This document shows positions 22,586-31,265 of a DNA stretch of 48,492 bases, one piece after another. The notes beneath the pieces were generated by a model that saw only the letters and a program-made list of their open reading frames with translations, was not told the DNA's origin and did not search any database. The DNA is from Candidatus Moraniibacteriota bacterium (GTDB lineage: Bacteria; Patescibacteriota; Minisyncoccia; Moranbacterales; UBA1568), in assembly GCA_903893925.1 (NCBI GenBank), contig CAITOC010000047.1, positions 1 through 48,492 of the forward strand, written 5' to 3'. The position numbers were made by a program, and so were the translations under genes. Within the stretch, counting starts at the first letter, position 1. Each line of letters starts with the position of its first letter.

Positions 22586-24201
22586 ACGAACGAATACAAC
22601 GGATACTTCGATCGAAGCAGGCTCTGTGGTGTGTCGTCATCGTCGTGTTCGCGCTGGCAGTCTTCCTTCGTACGTACCGGTTCCATGACTGGCTCCATTT
22701 CGGTAACGATCAGGCTCGTGACGCCGCCTTGGTCGAGAACGTAGTAAAGAATAATGCTTCCTGGCCTCAGCTTGGGTCTTCGATGGGGAACACCGGCTTT
22801 CTCCTCGGTCCGTTCTACTATTATTTCCAGATCATCTCCGTGAAGCTCTTCGGGATCGGTCCCGATAAGTTAGCGTATCCCGACCTCCTCTTCAATTTGC
22901 TCTCCATCCCACTCCTCTATTTCTTCCTGAAACGGTATTTCAACAAAGGAATCGCCTTGTCTTTGACGGGGCTCTACGGCGTCTCGTATTATGCGATCGA
23001 ATATTCCCGGTTCGCCTGGAATCCGAATCCGATCCCATTCTTCGTCATCTTGTTCTTGTGGGCGCTCTGGGAATTCCTTCTCGACTTGGAGAAAACACGA
23101 TGGGTTTGGGTGATTGCGCTCGGTATCGCTCTTGGTATCGGTTCCCAGCTCCACGCCATATTGCTTCTGACGATGTTTGGCACGCTCGGGCCAGCCTTCT
23201 TGTTTTCTTTGAGGAAAAGCCGGAAGACAGCGAGTCGGTGGGCGGTAGTGTTTCTCATAGTTTTGGTAGCGAATACCGGGCAAATCATTCATGAGTATCA
23301 GCACGACTACGAGAACACGAAAATCTTCCTGAATTCGTTTTCCGACAAGTCTGATAATGGCGGAAACAAGCGATTTATTCGGAATTTTGAACTCGATACC
23401 GCTTGCACTGCTCAGGCCAATACGTTGATTCTTTCCTCGATGGGAAACAAGGAAAACTGCGACTTCCTTTATTCCAAGGCGCGTAATACTCGACCGGGAG
23501 CGAAATTACAGTTGCCAAGCAATACGCTTTCGCTTCTCGGCATCACTGGAAGTGCGTTGTTCTCCGTCTTCGGATATGGGATGCTCGCGTTTTTGACCTG
23601 GACGGAGACCGACCGGAAGCGAAGATTTTTCACCGGCATCATCCTTCTGTATTCGGTCGTATCCTTTTCAGTGATGCTGCCGATCATCGATCAGGCGCCG
23701 ATGCGCTATTTCATCCACGTGACATTCCTGCCGTTCGTTTTCCTCGGAGTGCTCTTCGAGAGTATGAGACGGAAGCATCCCAAGCGATTTATGGTGCCGG
23801 CGCTTCTTCTTTTGGCCGTACTTGCTGTTACGAACCTTTTTTCGATCCGCGACGAGGCGATAGCTCTCGCAAATAAGAACCGTGCCGACTCCGGATACCT
23901 CGTGCTCGATGAGGCACAGACTCTTGTCGACTTTATCGTCTCTCGTGCCGGAGGATCAAAGGAAGCGTACTTGTTCGGTGGGACGCGGTATTATTCGCCG
24001 TACAACAAAACGCTCGTCTATCTGGCCGCGAAGCAGGGATTGACGCTGAAACGGGGGATCGATATCGGTGCGGTCCCGGCTGACGTACATGCATTCTATG
24101 TGGGATCGAGCCTTGGGAAGAGCGCAGCGACAGAGATCGGTGGGATGGGATTTTCCGATCATCTCGATGTCGGACAAGTGGGGATGTATCAGGTCCGGTA
24201 A
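22582..24201 (+). CDS. GT39/PMT-like GT-C glycosyltransferase, array family member D
   Basis: A 539-aa paralogue. Signature FLRTYRFHDWLHFGNDQARDA (D43-Q44, R46-D47), FLLGPFYYYFQIISVKLFG, LAYPDLLFNLLSIPLLYFF, IEYSRFAWNPNPIPFF and GSQLHAILL. Cys pair: TACTAQANTL ... NKENCDF. The C-terminal domain opens LVLDEAQTLVDFIVS. ATG 22582 overlaps the previous stop (ATGA). The next gene follows after 11 nt. Predicted exoplasmic sugar transfer from a polyprenyl-P donor. The two ends are conserved with its neighbours and the C-terminal tail is the most variable part. Confidence 0.85.
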   Translation: MNERIQRILRSKQALWCVVIVVFALAVFLRTYRFHDWLHFGNDQARDAALVENVVKNNASWPQLGSSMGNTGFLLGPFYYYFQIISVKLFGIGPDKLAYPDLLFNLLSIPLLYFFLKRYFNKGIALSLTGLYGVSYYAIEYSRFAWNPNPIPFFVILFLWALWEFLLDLEKTRWVWVIALGIALGIGSQLHAILLLTMFGTLGPAFLFSLRKSRKTASRWAVVFLIVLVANTGQIIHEYQHDYENTKIFLNSFSDKSDNGGNKRFIRNFELDTACTAQANTLILSSMGNKENCDFLYSKARNTRPGAKLQLPSNTLSLLGITGSALFSVFGYGMLAFLTWTETDRKRRFFTGIILLYSVVSFSVMLPIIDQAPMRYFIHVTFLPFVFLGVLFESMRRKHPKRFMVPALLLLAVLAVTNLFSIRDEAIALANKNRADSGYLVLDEAQTLVDFIVSRAGGSKEAYLFGGTRYYSPYNKTLVYLAAKQGLTLKRGIDIGAVPADVHAFYVGSSLGKSAATEIGGMGFSDHLDVGQVGMYQVR

Positions 24202-24212
24202 ACGATACAGTT

Positions 24213-25844
24213 ATGAAGCCGTTATCGAAAAATACAACGTGGCCGTATCGTCACGTACTCATTCTGTTAGTCATCATCTTAGGAGGCGCTTTTCTTCGTA
24301 CCTACCGTCTCCACGACTGGCTGGAATTTCGGGGTGATCAGACGAGGGATGCGACCATCGTTGATACGGTGGTGAACGAAGGTTCGAAGTGGCCTCTCCT
24401 TGGTCCGAACATGAATCATACCGGGGATACCGAAGAAACCCGTTTCCATCTCGGTCCGATCTATTATGATTTTCAAATCATGTCGGCCAAGATTTTCGGA
24501 AGCAACCCGGATGTGTTAGCCTATCCCGATGTCATGTTCTGCATCCTGTCTATCCCGCTCCTGTACGCCGTCCTCAGGATATTGTTCGGGGCCAATCTCT
24601 CTCTCGGTCTCACGGGATTATATATGATTTCCCCATATATCGTCCATTATTCCCGTTATGCATGGAGTTCAAACTCGGTCCCGTTTCTCGTACTGCTCTT
24701 CCTTTATTCACTTTACAAATTTCAAAACGACGATGAAAAAACGGATTGGGTCTGGATCATCGGGCTTGGCTTCGCGTGGGGGGTCGGTTTTCAGATCCAT
24801 GCCATACTGATGGTTCTCTTTTCAACGGTTTCTCTCTTCGCATTTATCAGTTCGATGCAAAAGAATCCTGCAGTGTGGAGGCGATGGGCCGTAATAGGAA
24901 CTCTTTTCCTCATCTTGAACATGGGCCAGATCGCCTATGAGATGAAAACGAACTTTGGAAACACGAGGATATTTATCAATTATTTTTATCGTGACAAGAG
25001 TACTGAGATCCCGGTGAGCAAGTTGACGTTGTTGGAGAACGACCTCTCCTGCCATTTTGCGGCGAATTTCTTTTTTCTGACCTCGGCCGGTGAGGGCAAA
25101 TGCTTGTATGATTATTCGGAAATATTTTCGAGGGACCAAAAAATCGGTTTTGGACGGATGTTCAAAGCGGAATCCGGCAGGTTCGTCCTGATCATAAGCC
25201 TCCTGTTTTCCGTTATCGGGTATTCCTTGTTGATATGCCGTGCCAAAAATGAGGCTGTTGATGAAAAGAGGCGGTTTCTACGGCTTATGGTCTTGTACGC
25301 CGGTCTCGGATTTGTCATCATGGCGCCCCTTAGCAACGATGTTTTCAGCGATCTTCGATACTTCACCTTCGTCATATTCATGCCGTACCTTTTTCTCGGA
25401 TTCATCGTGAACGGTCTGTCTGAATGGTCTGCGAAATGGTATTCTGTCGTTGTCGTCGGCATAGTCTTCATCCTAATCGCATGGTTCGATATTTTTGGAA
25501 TTATAGAAGAAGCATCTGTGCTGAATGATGGGAATGGAATTTGTTCCCGTACGGCTATACTCGGTGAGTTGGAGCCGATAGCAGACTACGTCTCTTCGCA
25601 TGCGAATGGACGGACCTCTGTCTATTTGGATGGAGACTATATGATGATCAATTATATCATTTTTCCAATGAAGTTCCTGTTAGCGGAGCGGCACATCGAT
25701 GCGATCAAGTCCGGCGAAGAAAGCGGTGTCACAGCTTCTTCGGATACGCCGACGTTCTATGTGAGTTGCAAAGTATCGCCACAGCATATAAATGAGACCC
25801 AGAAGATCGGGCGCGCGTACGTGTATCCAATAGAGAATCGATGA
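24213..25844 (+). CDS. GT39/PMT-like GT-C glycosyltransferase, array family member E
   Basis: A 543-aa paralogue. Signature FLRTYRLHDWLEFRGDQTRDA (D42-Q43, R45-D46), RFHLGPIYYDFQIMSAKIFG, LAYPDVMFCILSIPLLY, VHYSRYAWSSNSVPFL and GFQIHAILM. Cys pair: DLSCHFAANFF ... EGKCLYDY. The C-terminal domain opens ILGELEPIADYVSSH. It ends just before repeat copy 3, which breaks the chain of overlapping genes. By motif it lies between member D and the closely related F/G pair. Confidence 0.85.
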   Translation: MKPLSKNTTWPYRHVLILLVIILGGAFLRTYRLHDWLEFRGDQTRDATIVDTVVNEGSKWPLLGPNMNHTGDTEETRFHLGPIYYDFQIMSAKIFGSNPDVLAYPDVMFCILSIPLLYAVLRILFGANLSLGLTGLYMISPYIVHYSRYAWSSNSVPFLVLLFLYSLYKFQNDDEKTDWVWIIGLGFAWGVGFQIHAILMVLFSTVSLFAFISSMQKNPAVWRRWAVIGTLFLILNMGQIAYEMKTNFGNTRIFINYFYRDKSTEIPVSKLTLLENDLSCHFAANFFFLTSAGEGKCLYDYSEIFSRDQKIGFGRMFKAESGRFVLIISLLFSVIGYSLLICRAKNEAVDEKRRFLRLMVLYAGLGFVIMAPLSNDVFSDLRYFTFVIFMPYLFLGFIVNGLSEWSAKWYSVVVVGIVFILIAWFDIFGIIEEASVLNDGNGICSRTAILGELEPIADYVSSHANGRTSVYLDGDYMMINYIIFPMKFLLAERHIDAIKSGEESGVTASSDTPTFYVSCKVSPQHINETQKIGRAYVYPIENR

Positions 25845-25870
25845 TGACGATTGTTCGCGAGTGAGCTTCT

Positions 25871-25976
25871 TATACCAAATTAACTGAATCACTGTTACGT
25901 TCAGGAGTTCGACTCCCTCTAGGGAGTCGAACTCCTCTAGTAGCGATATACAAAAAATTACGTTATTTCGGTATTA
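25871..25976 (+). repeat. MITE-like palindromic element, copy 3 (complete)
   Basis: A complete 106-nt element: TATACCAAATTAACTGAATC, CACTGTTACGTTC, hairpin AGGAGTTCGACTCCC-TCTA-GGGAGTCGAACTCCT, then CTAGTAGCGATATACAA and TTATTTCGGTATTA. The ends form short imperfect terminal inverted repeats (ATACCAAAT against ATTTCGGTAT). It lies between array members E and F. Copy 4 is in the opposite orientation after member H, so the pair brackets F-G-H. Confidence 0.85.
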
Positions 25977-26000
25977 TGTCGAAAATAACTTGATCGTTGA

Positions 26001-26053
26001 ACATCGCTGCCGGAGAAGTTCGCCCCGAAAATGCTGGAGTAAACTCCCGATGT
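26001..26053. repeat. Bulged hairpin upstream of array member F
   Basis: ACATCG (26001-26006) pairs with CGATGT (26048-26053), and GGAG (26012-26015) with CTCC (26044-26047), leaving a 5-nt bulge on one side. The right arm abuts the -35 of the promoter for member F. The loop contains GTTCGCCCC, also seen in the hairpin core of repeat copy 5, so it may be a degenerate repeat relic. Confidence 0.35.
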
Positions 26054-26081
26054 GACAGTGTTTTCGTCAACGTGGTATTAT
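26052..26081 (+). promoter_or_regulatory. Promoter of the F-G-H cassette
   Basis: GTGACA (26052-26057), an 18-nt spacer and TATTAT (26076-26081), with AAGG just before ATG 26100. It gives the three-gene cassette its own transcription start after the operon break at repeat copy 3. The -35 overlaps the right arm of the preceding hairpin. Confidence 0.45.
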
Positions 26082-26099
26082 ACTGGTCCCAAGGTATGA

Positions 26100-27755
26100 A
26101 TGTCTATGAATACGAATGACTGTTCGAAGTTGAATATCCGGCGGATTCCGAAGCATATCTGGTTGCTCCTGTTGATTGTCTGCATCGGCGTGTTCTTGCG
26201 TACGTATCACTTCCACGACTGGCTGGAATTCAAGGGGGACCAGGCGCGCGACGCGAGCCTGGTCCAAGACGTGGTTGCGGGGAATGCCGAATGGCCCCTC
26301 ACGGGTCCCTTCATGTCCAATTCCGCCGCCAACAAGGACGAAACGTTCCATATCGGGCCTCTGTACTATTATTTTCAGATCGTTTCCGCACAAGTATTCG
26401 GCAATATCCCGGAATCATTGGCTTATCCCGATGTATTGTTCTCAATCCTTTCCTTACCGCTGTTCTACCTTTTCTTCAGGAAATACCTCGATCAGAAACT
26501 GTCTTTAGGCGTCACCTTCCTCTATGTGGTCTCCTTTTTTTTCGTGATGCATTCCCGGTTCGCGTGGAATTCCAATCTCATCCCGTGTTTCACCTTGCTC
26601 TTCCTCTTGTCCTTGTTCGAATTCGAATCGGGAGGAATCGCGGTCGGTTGGTTGTGGGCGGTCTTACTCGGTATCGCTCTTGGGGTCGGGGTGCAACTCC
26701 ATGCCATAACCATGATTATTTTTTCGGCCGTTACCGTCTTGTCAATCGGTCGTTCCATCTTCCGGAAACAATCGATCCCGTGGAAAAAATGGGCTGTGGT
26801 CTTCGCGGTGGCGCTCCTTTTGAATACGGGTCAGATTATCGGCGAAACGCAGACCGGCTTTTCCAATGCAAAGATATTCCTCGGTTACTTCACGAATACT
26901 CATCACGATACGTCCGCAAGCAATCAACCATGGAGCGACGCTCATGCGAGCCTCGTGAACGATATCGATTGCCATCTTGAGGCAAATCTCTATTTGTTTA
27001 CTTCCCTGGGTCAAGATCATTGTGTCTATTCCTTTGATGCCCTTTTGAGTGGGACGCGGAGAAATGCAATGAAAATTTTGTTTGAGACACCGCTGTTTTT
27101 CGGTGCCCTTTTCTCGATATTCGGTTTCGCCATGCTCGTGATCCGATGCGCTTCGGAAAAAGACGAGCGGAAGAGAATATGGCTTCGTATGATCGCCTGG
27201 TATATCGCTGTTTCGTTTTTGATCATGTTCCCCGTCGTCAAGGGGAGTCTGGAACTTCGGTATTTCAACTTTGCATTTTTTCTCCCATTCCTGTTCCTTG
27301 GGCTCCTTGCGGAACATGTGATGAGTCAAAAGAATACATGGCTTCTGTATACGGTTCTTTTGGCATTCCCGGCCATAGCCATGATCAATATCCTGTCATT
27401 GTCATCGGTGTATGACGAGCTCGTCCAAAAGGGCCGGATCTATTCACGCTCGGTCGTCCTCGATGAGATAGAACCGATAGCGACATACGTGGTCGCTCAT
27501 GCGGATGGACATACTACGATCTCTCTGTCAGGGAACTCCAAAATTTTGGATTATGCCTTTCATCCCCTAGTATATCTTGTCGCGCAATCCGGGAAGGAAC
27601 TCATCCGTGTCGGAGCCTCGAAAGTGGATGATGTGGCCCGTTCCGGACAGAAGGTATTCTTTGTGAGCACTACTCCTCCCGATCCGGCGGATGCTCCCGA
27701 GTATGGGGCGGTCGGAGAGAAGATATATGTATACGAGGTGAGAACGAACCAATGA
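26100..27755 (+). CDS. GT39/PMT-like GT-C glycosyltransferase, array family member F
   Basis: A 551-aa paralogue. Signature FLRTYHFHDWLEFKGDQARDA (D47-Q48, R50-D51), FHIGPLYYYFQIVSAQVFG, LAYPDVLFSILSLPLFY, HSRFAWNSNLIPCF and GVQLHAITM. Cys pair: IDCHLEANLYLF ... QDHCVYSF. The C-terminal domain opens VLDEIEPIATYVVAH. ATG 26100 has AAGG just upstream. It overlaps member G by ATGA. F and G are the most alike of the array by eye, including ASLVQDVV and the A-N/G-N..TSLG..C loop, consistent with a recent tandem duplication. Confidence 0.86.
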   Translation: MSMNTNDCSKLNIRRIPKHIWLLLLIVCIGVFLRTYHFHDWLEFKGDQARDASLVQDVVAGNAEWPLTGPFMSNSAANKDETFHIGPLYYYFQIVSAQVFGNIPESLAYPDVLFSILSLPLFYLFFRKYLDQKLSLGVTFLYVVSFFFVMHSRFAWNSNLIPCFTLLFLLSLFEFESGGIAVGWLWAVLLGIALGVGVQLHAITMIIFSAVTVLSIGRSIFRKQSIPWKKWAVVFAVALLLNTGQIIGETQTGFSNAKIFLGYFTNTHHDTSASNQPWSDAHASLVNDIDCHLEANLYLFTSLGQDHCVYSFDALLSGTRRNAMKILFETPLFFGALFSIFGFAMLVIRCASEKDERKRIWLRMIAWYIAVSFLIMFPVVKGSLELRYFNFAFFLPFLFLGLLAEHVMSQKNTWLLYTVLLAFPAIAMINILSLSSVYDELVQKGRIYSRSVVLDEIEPIATYVVAHADGHTTISLSGNSKILDYAFHPLVYLVAQSGKELIRVGASKVDDVARSGQKVFFVSTTPPDPADAPEYGAVGEKIYVYEVRTNQ

Positions 27756-29386
27756 ACGATCACAACACGAATACCGGCATACGATCTTGGGTGAGAAATA
27801 TCCCGAAAAGTGTCCTGATCCTGATCGGGATCATACTGGTCGGTATATTCCTGCGCACATACCGGTTCCACGACTGGCTGGAATTCAAGACCGACCAATC
27901 CCGGGATGCGAGCCTCGTCCAAGACGTGGTACGCCATGATGCGCCGTGGCCACTTTTGGGTCCGGCTATGGGGAATTATGCAACCGATGACGGTGCTCAT
28001 TTCCGGATCGGTCCGATATACTATTCTTTTCAGATCCTCTCCGCAAAGGTATTCGGCCCCACTCCCGACGCGTTGGCCTATCCCGATCTGTTCTTCTCGA
28101 TCCTGACGATCCCGCTCCTCTATTTTTTTCTCAGGAAAGCCTTTGCAGAGAAACTTTCTTTGTGGCTGACCGCTCTGTATACGGTTTCCTTTTTTGCCAT
28201 ACGGTATTCGCGGTTTGCCTGGAATTCCAACCTGATCCCGTTCTTCGTATTGCTCTTCCTTTTGTCCTTGTACGAATTTTGGATACGCCGGGAGCGGGTT
28301 TCGTGGTGGTGGGTCGGCGCACTCGGAGTAGCATTGGGTGTCGGAATCCAATTACATGTCATCACGCTCATACTCTTCTCGGGATTTTTTCTGTTCCTTG
28401 CCATCATCATGTCGATACGGTGGAAGGGGATTCGGTACAAGTTGCTTGCGGTTTGTACCCTGGCACTACTCCTCAACGCCGGTCAGATACGAAGCGAAGT
28501 AGAGACGAATTTCGCCAATGCGAGGATATTCCTTGGCTATTTTATGAAGAGCGACCAAATCGTCTCCCAAGACGAGACCGATGGTGGGCCGAGTATACTC
28601 AACGACGTCGACTGTCATATCCAGGGCAATTCCTATATGTTGACTTCGCTCGGAGAGGACAGTTGTTCGTATACGTTTGGGAGTCTACTCTCGGGAGAAA
28701 TGAACAAGAATGTTCGAAACTGGTTCTTTTGGGTGACGCTGGCGACGAGTCTCGCCTTCTCGGTTTTGGGATATGTCGTGCTTTTCAACCGAGCCCGCAA
28801 AGAGACGGATGCAGATAAGAGGGTCTGGTTCCTCCTTCTTGCCTCGTACCTGGCAGTCTCGTTTTTGGTCATGCTTCCCGTCATCAAGGGAAAAATCGAG
28901 CTTCGCTACTTCAGTTTTGCATTCTTTGCCCCCTTCCTTTTCCTCGGATTTTTGGTAGACTATCTGAAGTCGGCATTTCCGGGATCTTTCAAAGTCGTAG
29001 CGACTCTGCTCTTTTTGGTCATACTTTCGGCCAATACGGTTTCTCTGGTCGCGATGACTCAGGAACTTCTGGACAAGAACAGGCTGTTTTCGAACTCGGT
29101 CGTGCTCGATGAGATGGATCCGATTGTCAGTTACATGACGGAATATGCGTACGGAAATCATACCGTTTCCCTTGGTGGAGACTCCAGAATCGTGGATTTC
29201 GCATTCGCCCCGTTGCAGTACCTTTCGGAATCTCGGGGTATGACACTCGTGCGATCAGCAGATGAAGGCGTTGCATTTGCGTCTCGTAACGAGCGACCGT
29301 CGTTTTTCATCAATAACAAACAGAATTCGGCTACCGCTGTCGGATATCTGAAAATAGGCCAGAAACTCTATGTCCACCGATACTGA
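27752..29386 (+). CDS. GT39/PMT-like GT-C glycosyltransferase, array family member G
   Basis: A 544-aa paralogue, closest to member F. Signature FLRTYRFHDWLEFKTDQSRDA (D48-Q49, R51-D52), FRIGPIYYSFQILSAKVFG, LAYPDLFFSILTIPLLYFF, IRYSRFAWNSNLIPFF and GIQLHVITL. Cys pair: VDCHIQGNSYML ... EDSCSYTF. The C-terminal domain opens VLDEMDPIVSYMTEY. ATGA overlap upstream; it overlaps member H by 17 nt, so translation of the cassette is tightly linked. Confidence 0.86.
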   Translation: MNDHNTNTGIRSWVRNIPKSVLILIGIILVGIFLRTYRFHDWLEFKTDQSRDASLVQDVVRHDAPWPLLGPAMGNYATDDGAHFRIGPIYYSFQILSAKVFGPTPDALAYPDLFFSILTIPLLYFFLRKAFAEKLSLWLTALYTVSFFAIRYSRFAWNSNLIPFFVLLFLLSLYEFWIRRERVSWWWVGALGVALGVGIQLHVITLILFSGFFLFLAIIMSIRWKGIRYKLLAVCTLALLLNAGQIRSEVETNFANARIFLGYFMKSDQIVSQDETDGGPSILNDVDCHIQGNSYMLTSLGEDSCSYTFGSLLSGEMNKNVRNWFFWVTLATSLAFSVLGYVVLFNRARKETDADKRVWFLLLASYLAVSFLVMLPVIKGKIELRYFSFAFFAPFLFLGFLVDYLKSAFPGSFKVVATLLFLVILSANTVSLVAMTQELLDKNRLFSNSVVLDEMDPIVSYMTEYAYGNHTVSLGGDSRIVDFAFAPLQYLSESRGMTLVRSADEGVAFASRNERPSFFINNKQNSATAVGYLKIGQKLYVHRY

Positions 29387-31037
29387 ACATTCTCCGTCGG
29401 GACGCCTTGGCAGTCTCTGTGATTGGGTCCGGACGGTTCCGAAATTCATATGTATCCTCATCGGTATCGTGGCGGTCGGGATATTCCTCCGTGCCTACCA
29501 TTTCCACGACTGGCTACGATTCAATGCGGATCAGTCGCGTGATGCCGGAGTGGCGAGCGACTCTGTCCAGGGGACCGGCGCCTATCCCTTGCTTGGTCCG
29601 AAAGCCGGCGGAACCGAATTTAAGCTCGGCGGAGCGTTCTATTCGTTGCAGATCCTTTCCGCGCAGGTATTCGGAAACAGCCCCGACAAGATGGCCTATC
29701 CGGATCTGTTCGCGTCCATCGCGACGATCCCGCTCCTCTTCCTCCTCCTTCGTCGGGTATTCCGACAGCCGGTAGCGCTTCTTTTGACGGCCATTTTGTC
29801 CGTGAGCGTCTTCGCGATCAAATACGCCCGGTTTGCCTGGAATCCGAATTCCGGGCCATTTTATTCCATACTGTTCCTATATGCACTTCTCCTATTGGCC
29901 GAGGAACAGACAAAGCGGAGATGGCTCTGGGCGATAGTCGCCGGTGTCGGTCTTGGTATCGGTGTACAGTTACACACCCTGCTTCTGATCATCATGCCGG
30001 TCACCGTTTTTGGTTTTTTCATATTTATCGGGCGAAAGCGACCAACACTCTGGCGACAGGCCGGCATCGTCTTGCTCGTCGCGCTTGCGTTGAATACGGG
30101 ACAGATCGTGGAGATGAGACAGACGAACGGTTCGAATATCAAGGCGTTTTTCGGTGGAACCGCGAGTAAGACGGCCAAGGGACACTCTATTCTTGGGAAC
30201 GTTCTTGACGATGCGACTTGTCAGATACAAGGAGACACATTCATCGTGAGCGGACTCGGCAATGACGACCAGTGCGGTTCAGTCAGCATCTCCGACACGT
30301 ATCAGAAGACCAAAGGTATCGCGGGGAAACTCGCCTTCATGGCCGGGTTATTTTTGTCGGCGGTTTTCACCGTTGGTGGGGTGTGGCTATGGATAGTGGC
30401 TCTCAAGAACACGACCGAACCGAGGAGGAAACTCGCACTGCAACTCACCTTGTGGTACGCTCTGGTCGGATTCGTCCTACTCATCCCGCTTGCAAAAGAG
30501 ATCTCGCTTCGATTCTATCTGGCGATGCTCTTCGTCCCGTTTGTCTTGCTCGGACTCTGGGCGGAGGCCGTCATTTCGTGGGCGAAAGATCACCATACCT
30601 ATGCGTATATCGCTCTCGGTATCGTTACGCTCGTTTTTGTAGGGACGAACCTTTCTGCCGTCTCGATCGCGTTTTCCGATCATTCCGGCAGGAAACAGAT
30701 CGTCGGTTCGACCGATGCGGAGATCACCCTTGGGGAAGTCGAGGGGATGGCGAAGTATATAACAGAGCATTTCCAATCGGGTCAGACGATTTATGTCCGG
30801 GGAAAGCAGACCTATCTCTTCAAGTACCTGAAATCGATCGAATACGTCACTCTGAAGAGCGGTGTCGTCTTGAAGCCGTATTCCAAGAACATGATACCGT
30901 CAAAGGATGACCAGACCGTCCTCATCGCGAATGCCATAAACAAAGGCAAGCTTACGAAGTCGATGGCGGAGGCGTATGATCCCATCGATATCCGGATCTT
31001 CGGACGGTTCTCAATCGAACAAATCGTGCTTAAATAA
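29370..31037 (+). CDS. GT39/PMT-like GT-C glycosyltransferase, array family member H
   Basis: A 555-aa paralogue and the last of the array. Signature FLRAYHFHDWLRFNADQSRDA (D54-Q55, R57-D58), FKLGGAFYSLQILSAQVFG (LGG where the others have LGP), MAYPDLFASIATIPLLF, IKYARFAWNPNSGPFY and GVQLHTLLL. Cys pair: ATCQIQGDTFIV ... DDQCGSV. The C-terminal domain opens TLGEVEGMAKYITEH. The 17-nt overlap with member G supports ATG 29370. No clear terminator follows; repeat copy 4 does. Confidence 0.85.
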   Translation: MSTDTEHSPSGRLGSLCDWVRTVPKFICILIGIVAVGIFLRAYHFHDWLRFNADQSRDAGVASDSVQGTGAYPLLGPKAGGTEFKLGGAFYSLQILSAQVFGNSPDKMAYPDLFASIATIPLLFLLLRRVFRQPVALLLTAILSVSVFAIKYARFAWNPNSGPFYSILFLYALLLLAEEQTKRRWLWAIVAGVGLGIGVQLHTLLLIIMPVTVFGFFIFIGRKRPTLWRQAGIVLLVALALNTGQIVEMRQTNGSNIKAFFGGTASKTAKGHSILGNVLDDATCQIQGDTFIVSGLGNDDQCGSVSISDTYQKTKGIAGKLAFMAGLFLSAVFTVGGVWLWIVALKNTTEPRRKLALQLTLWYALVGFVLLIPLAKEISLRFYLAMLFVPFVLLGLWAEAVISWAKDHHTYAYIALGIVTLVFVGTNLSAVSIAFSDHSGRKQIVGSTDAEITLGEVEGMAKYITEHFQSGQTIYVRGKQTYLFKYLKSIEYVTLKSGVVLKPYSKNMIPSKDDQTVLIANAINKGKLTKSMAEAYDPIDIRIFGRFSIEQIVLK

Positions 31038-31072
31038 AGCACTTTTCGTCTGATTTTGGCTTCATTCGTCAG

Positions 31073-31170
31073 TTTGAAATGATGTGTTGTGTATATTGCA
31101 ACAGAAGGAGCTAGGCTCCGAATCGGATTTTAGCTCCTGAATGTAGGAGTGATTCAGTCAATTTGGTATC
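31073..31170 (-). repeat. MITE-like palindromic element, copy 4
   Basis: On the minus strand: GATACCAAATTGACTGAATC, ACTCCTACATTC, hairpin AGGAGCTA ... TAGCTCCT with inner TCCG/CGGA, then TGCAATATACACAACACATC and ATTTCAAA. The flanks match copies 2, 3 and 5. The hairpin core has changed on both arms (GTTCG to GCTA and CGAAC to TAGC) while pairing is kept. It lies inverted relative to copies 3 and 5. Confidence 0.78.
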
Positions 31171-31172
31171 AG

Positions 31173-31202
31173 TTGCCATGATTGGCGGATTTCGTATATA
31201 CT
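31173..31202 (+). promoter_or_regulatory. Promoter of the 197-aa hypothetical gene
   Basis: TTGCCA (31173-31178), an 18-nt spacer and TATACT (31197-31202), starting right at the outer edge of repeat copy 4. About 60 nt of leader follows before ATG 31266. Confidence 0.5.
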
Positions 31203-31265
31203 ATCGGTGAAAGAGACGGCTTTGCCCACCGCGGCGATTGCGGGAACACAACCGGAACCTTCACA

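Noticed and set aside
25901-25938. GTTCGACTCC in repeat hairpins as tRNA 3' fragments (integration-site remnants)
   Set aside because: The motif is part of a palindrome present on both arms and varies between copies with compensation; no other tRNA parts are present.
27560-28351. 263-aa minus-strand ORF opposite array members F and G
   Set aside because: Antisense to conserved membrane-protein coding sequence; similar shadows appear opposite other paralogues.
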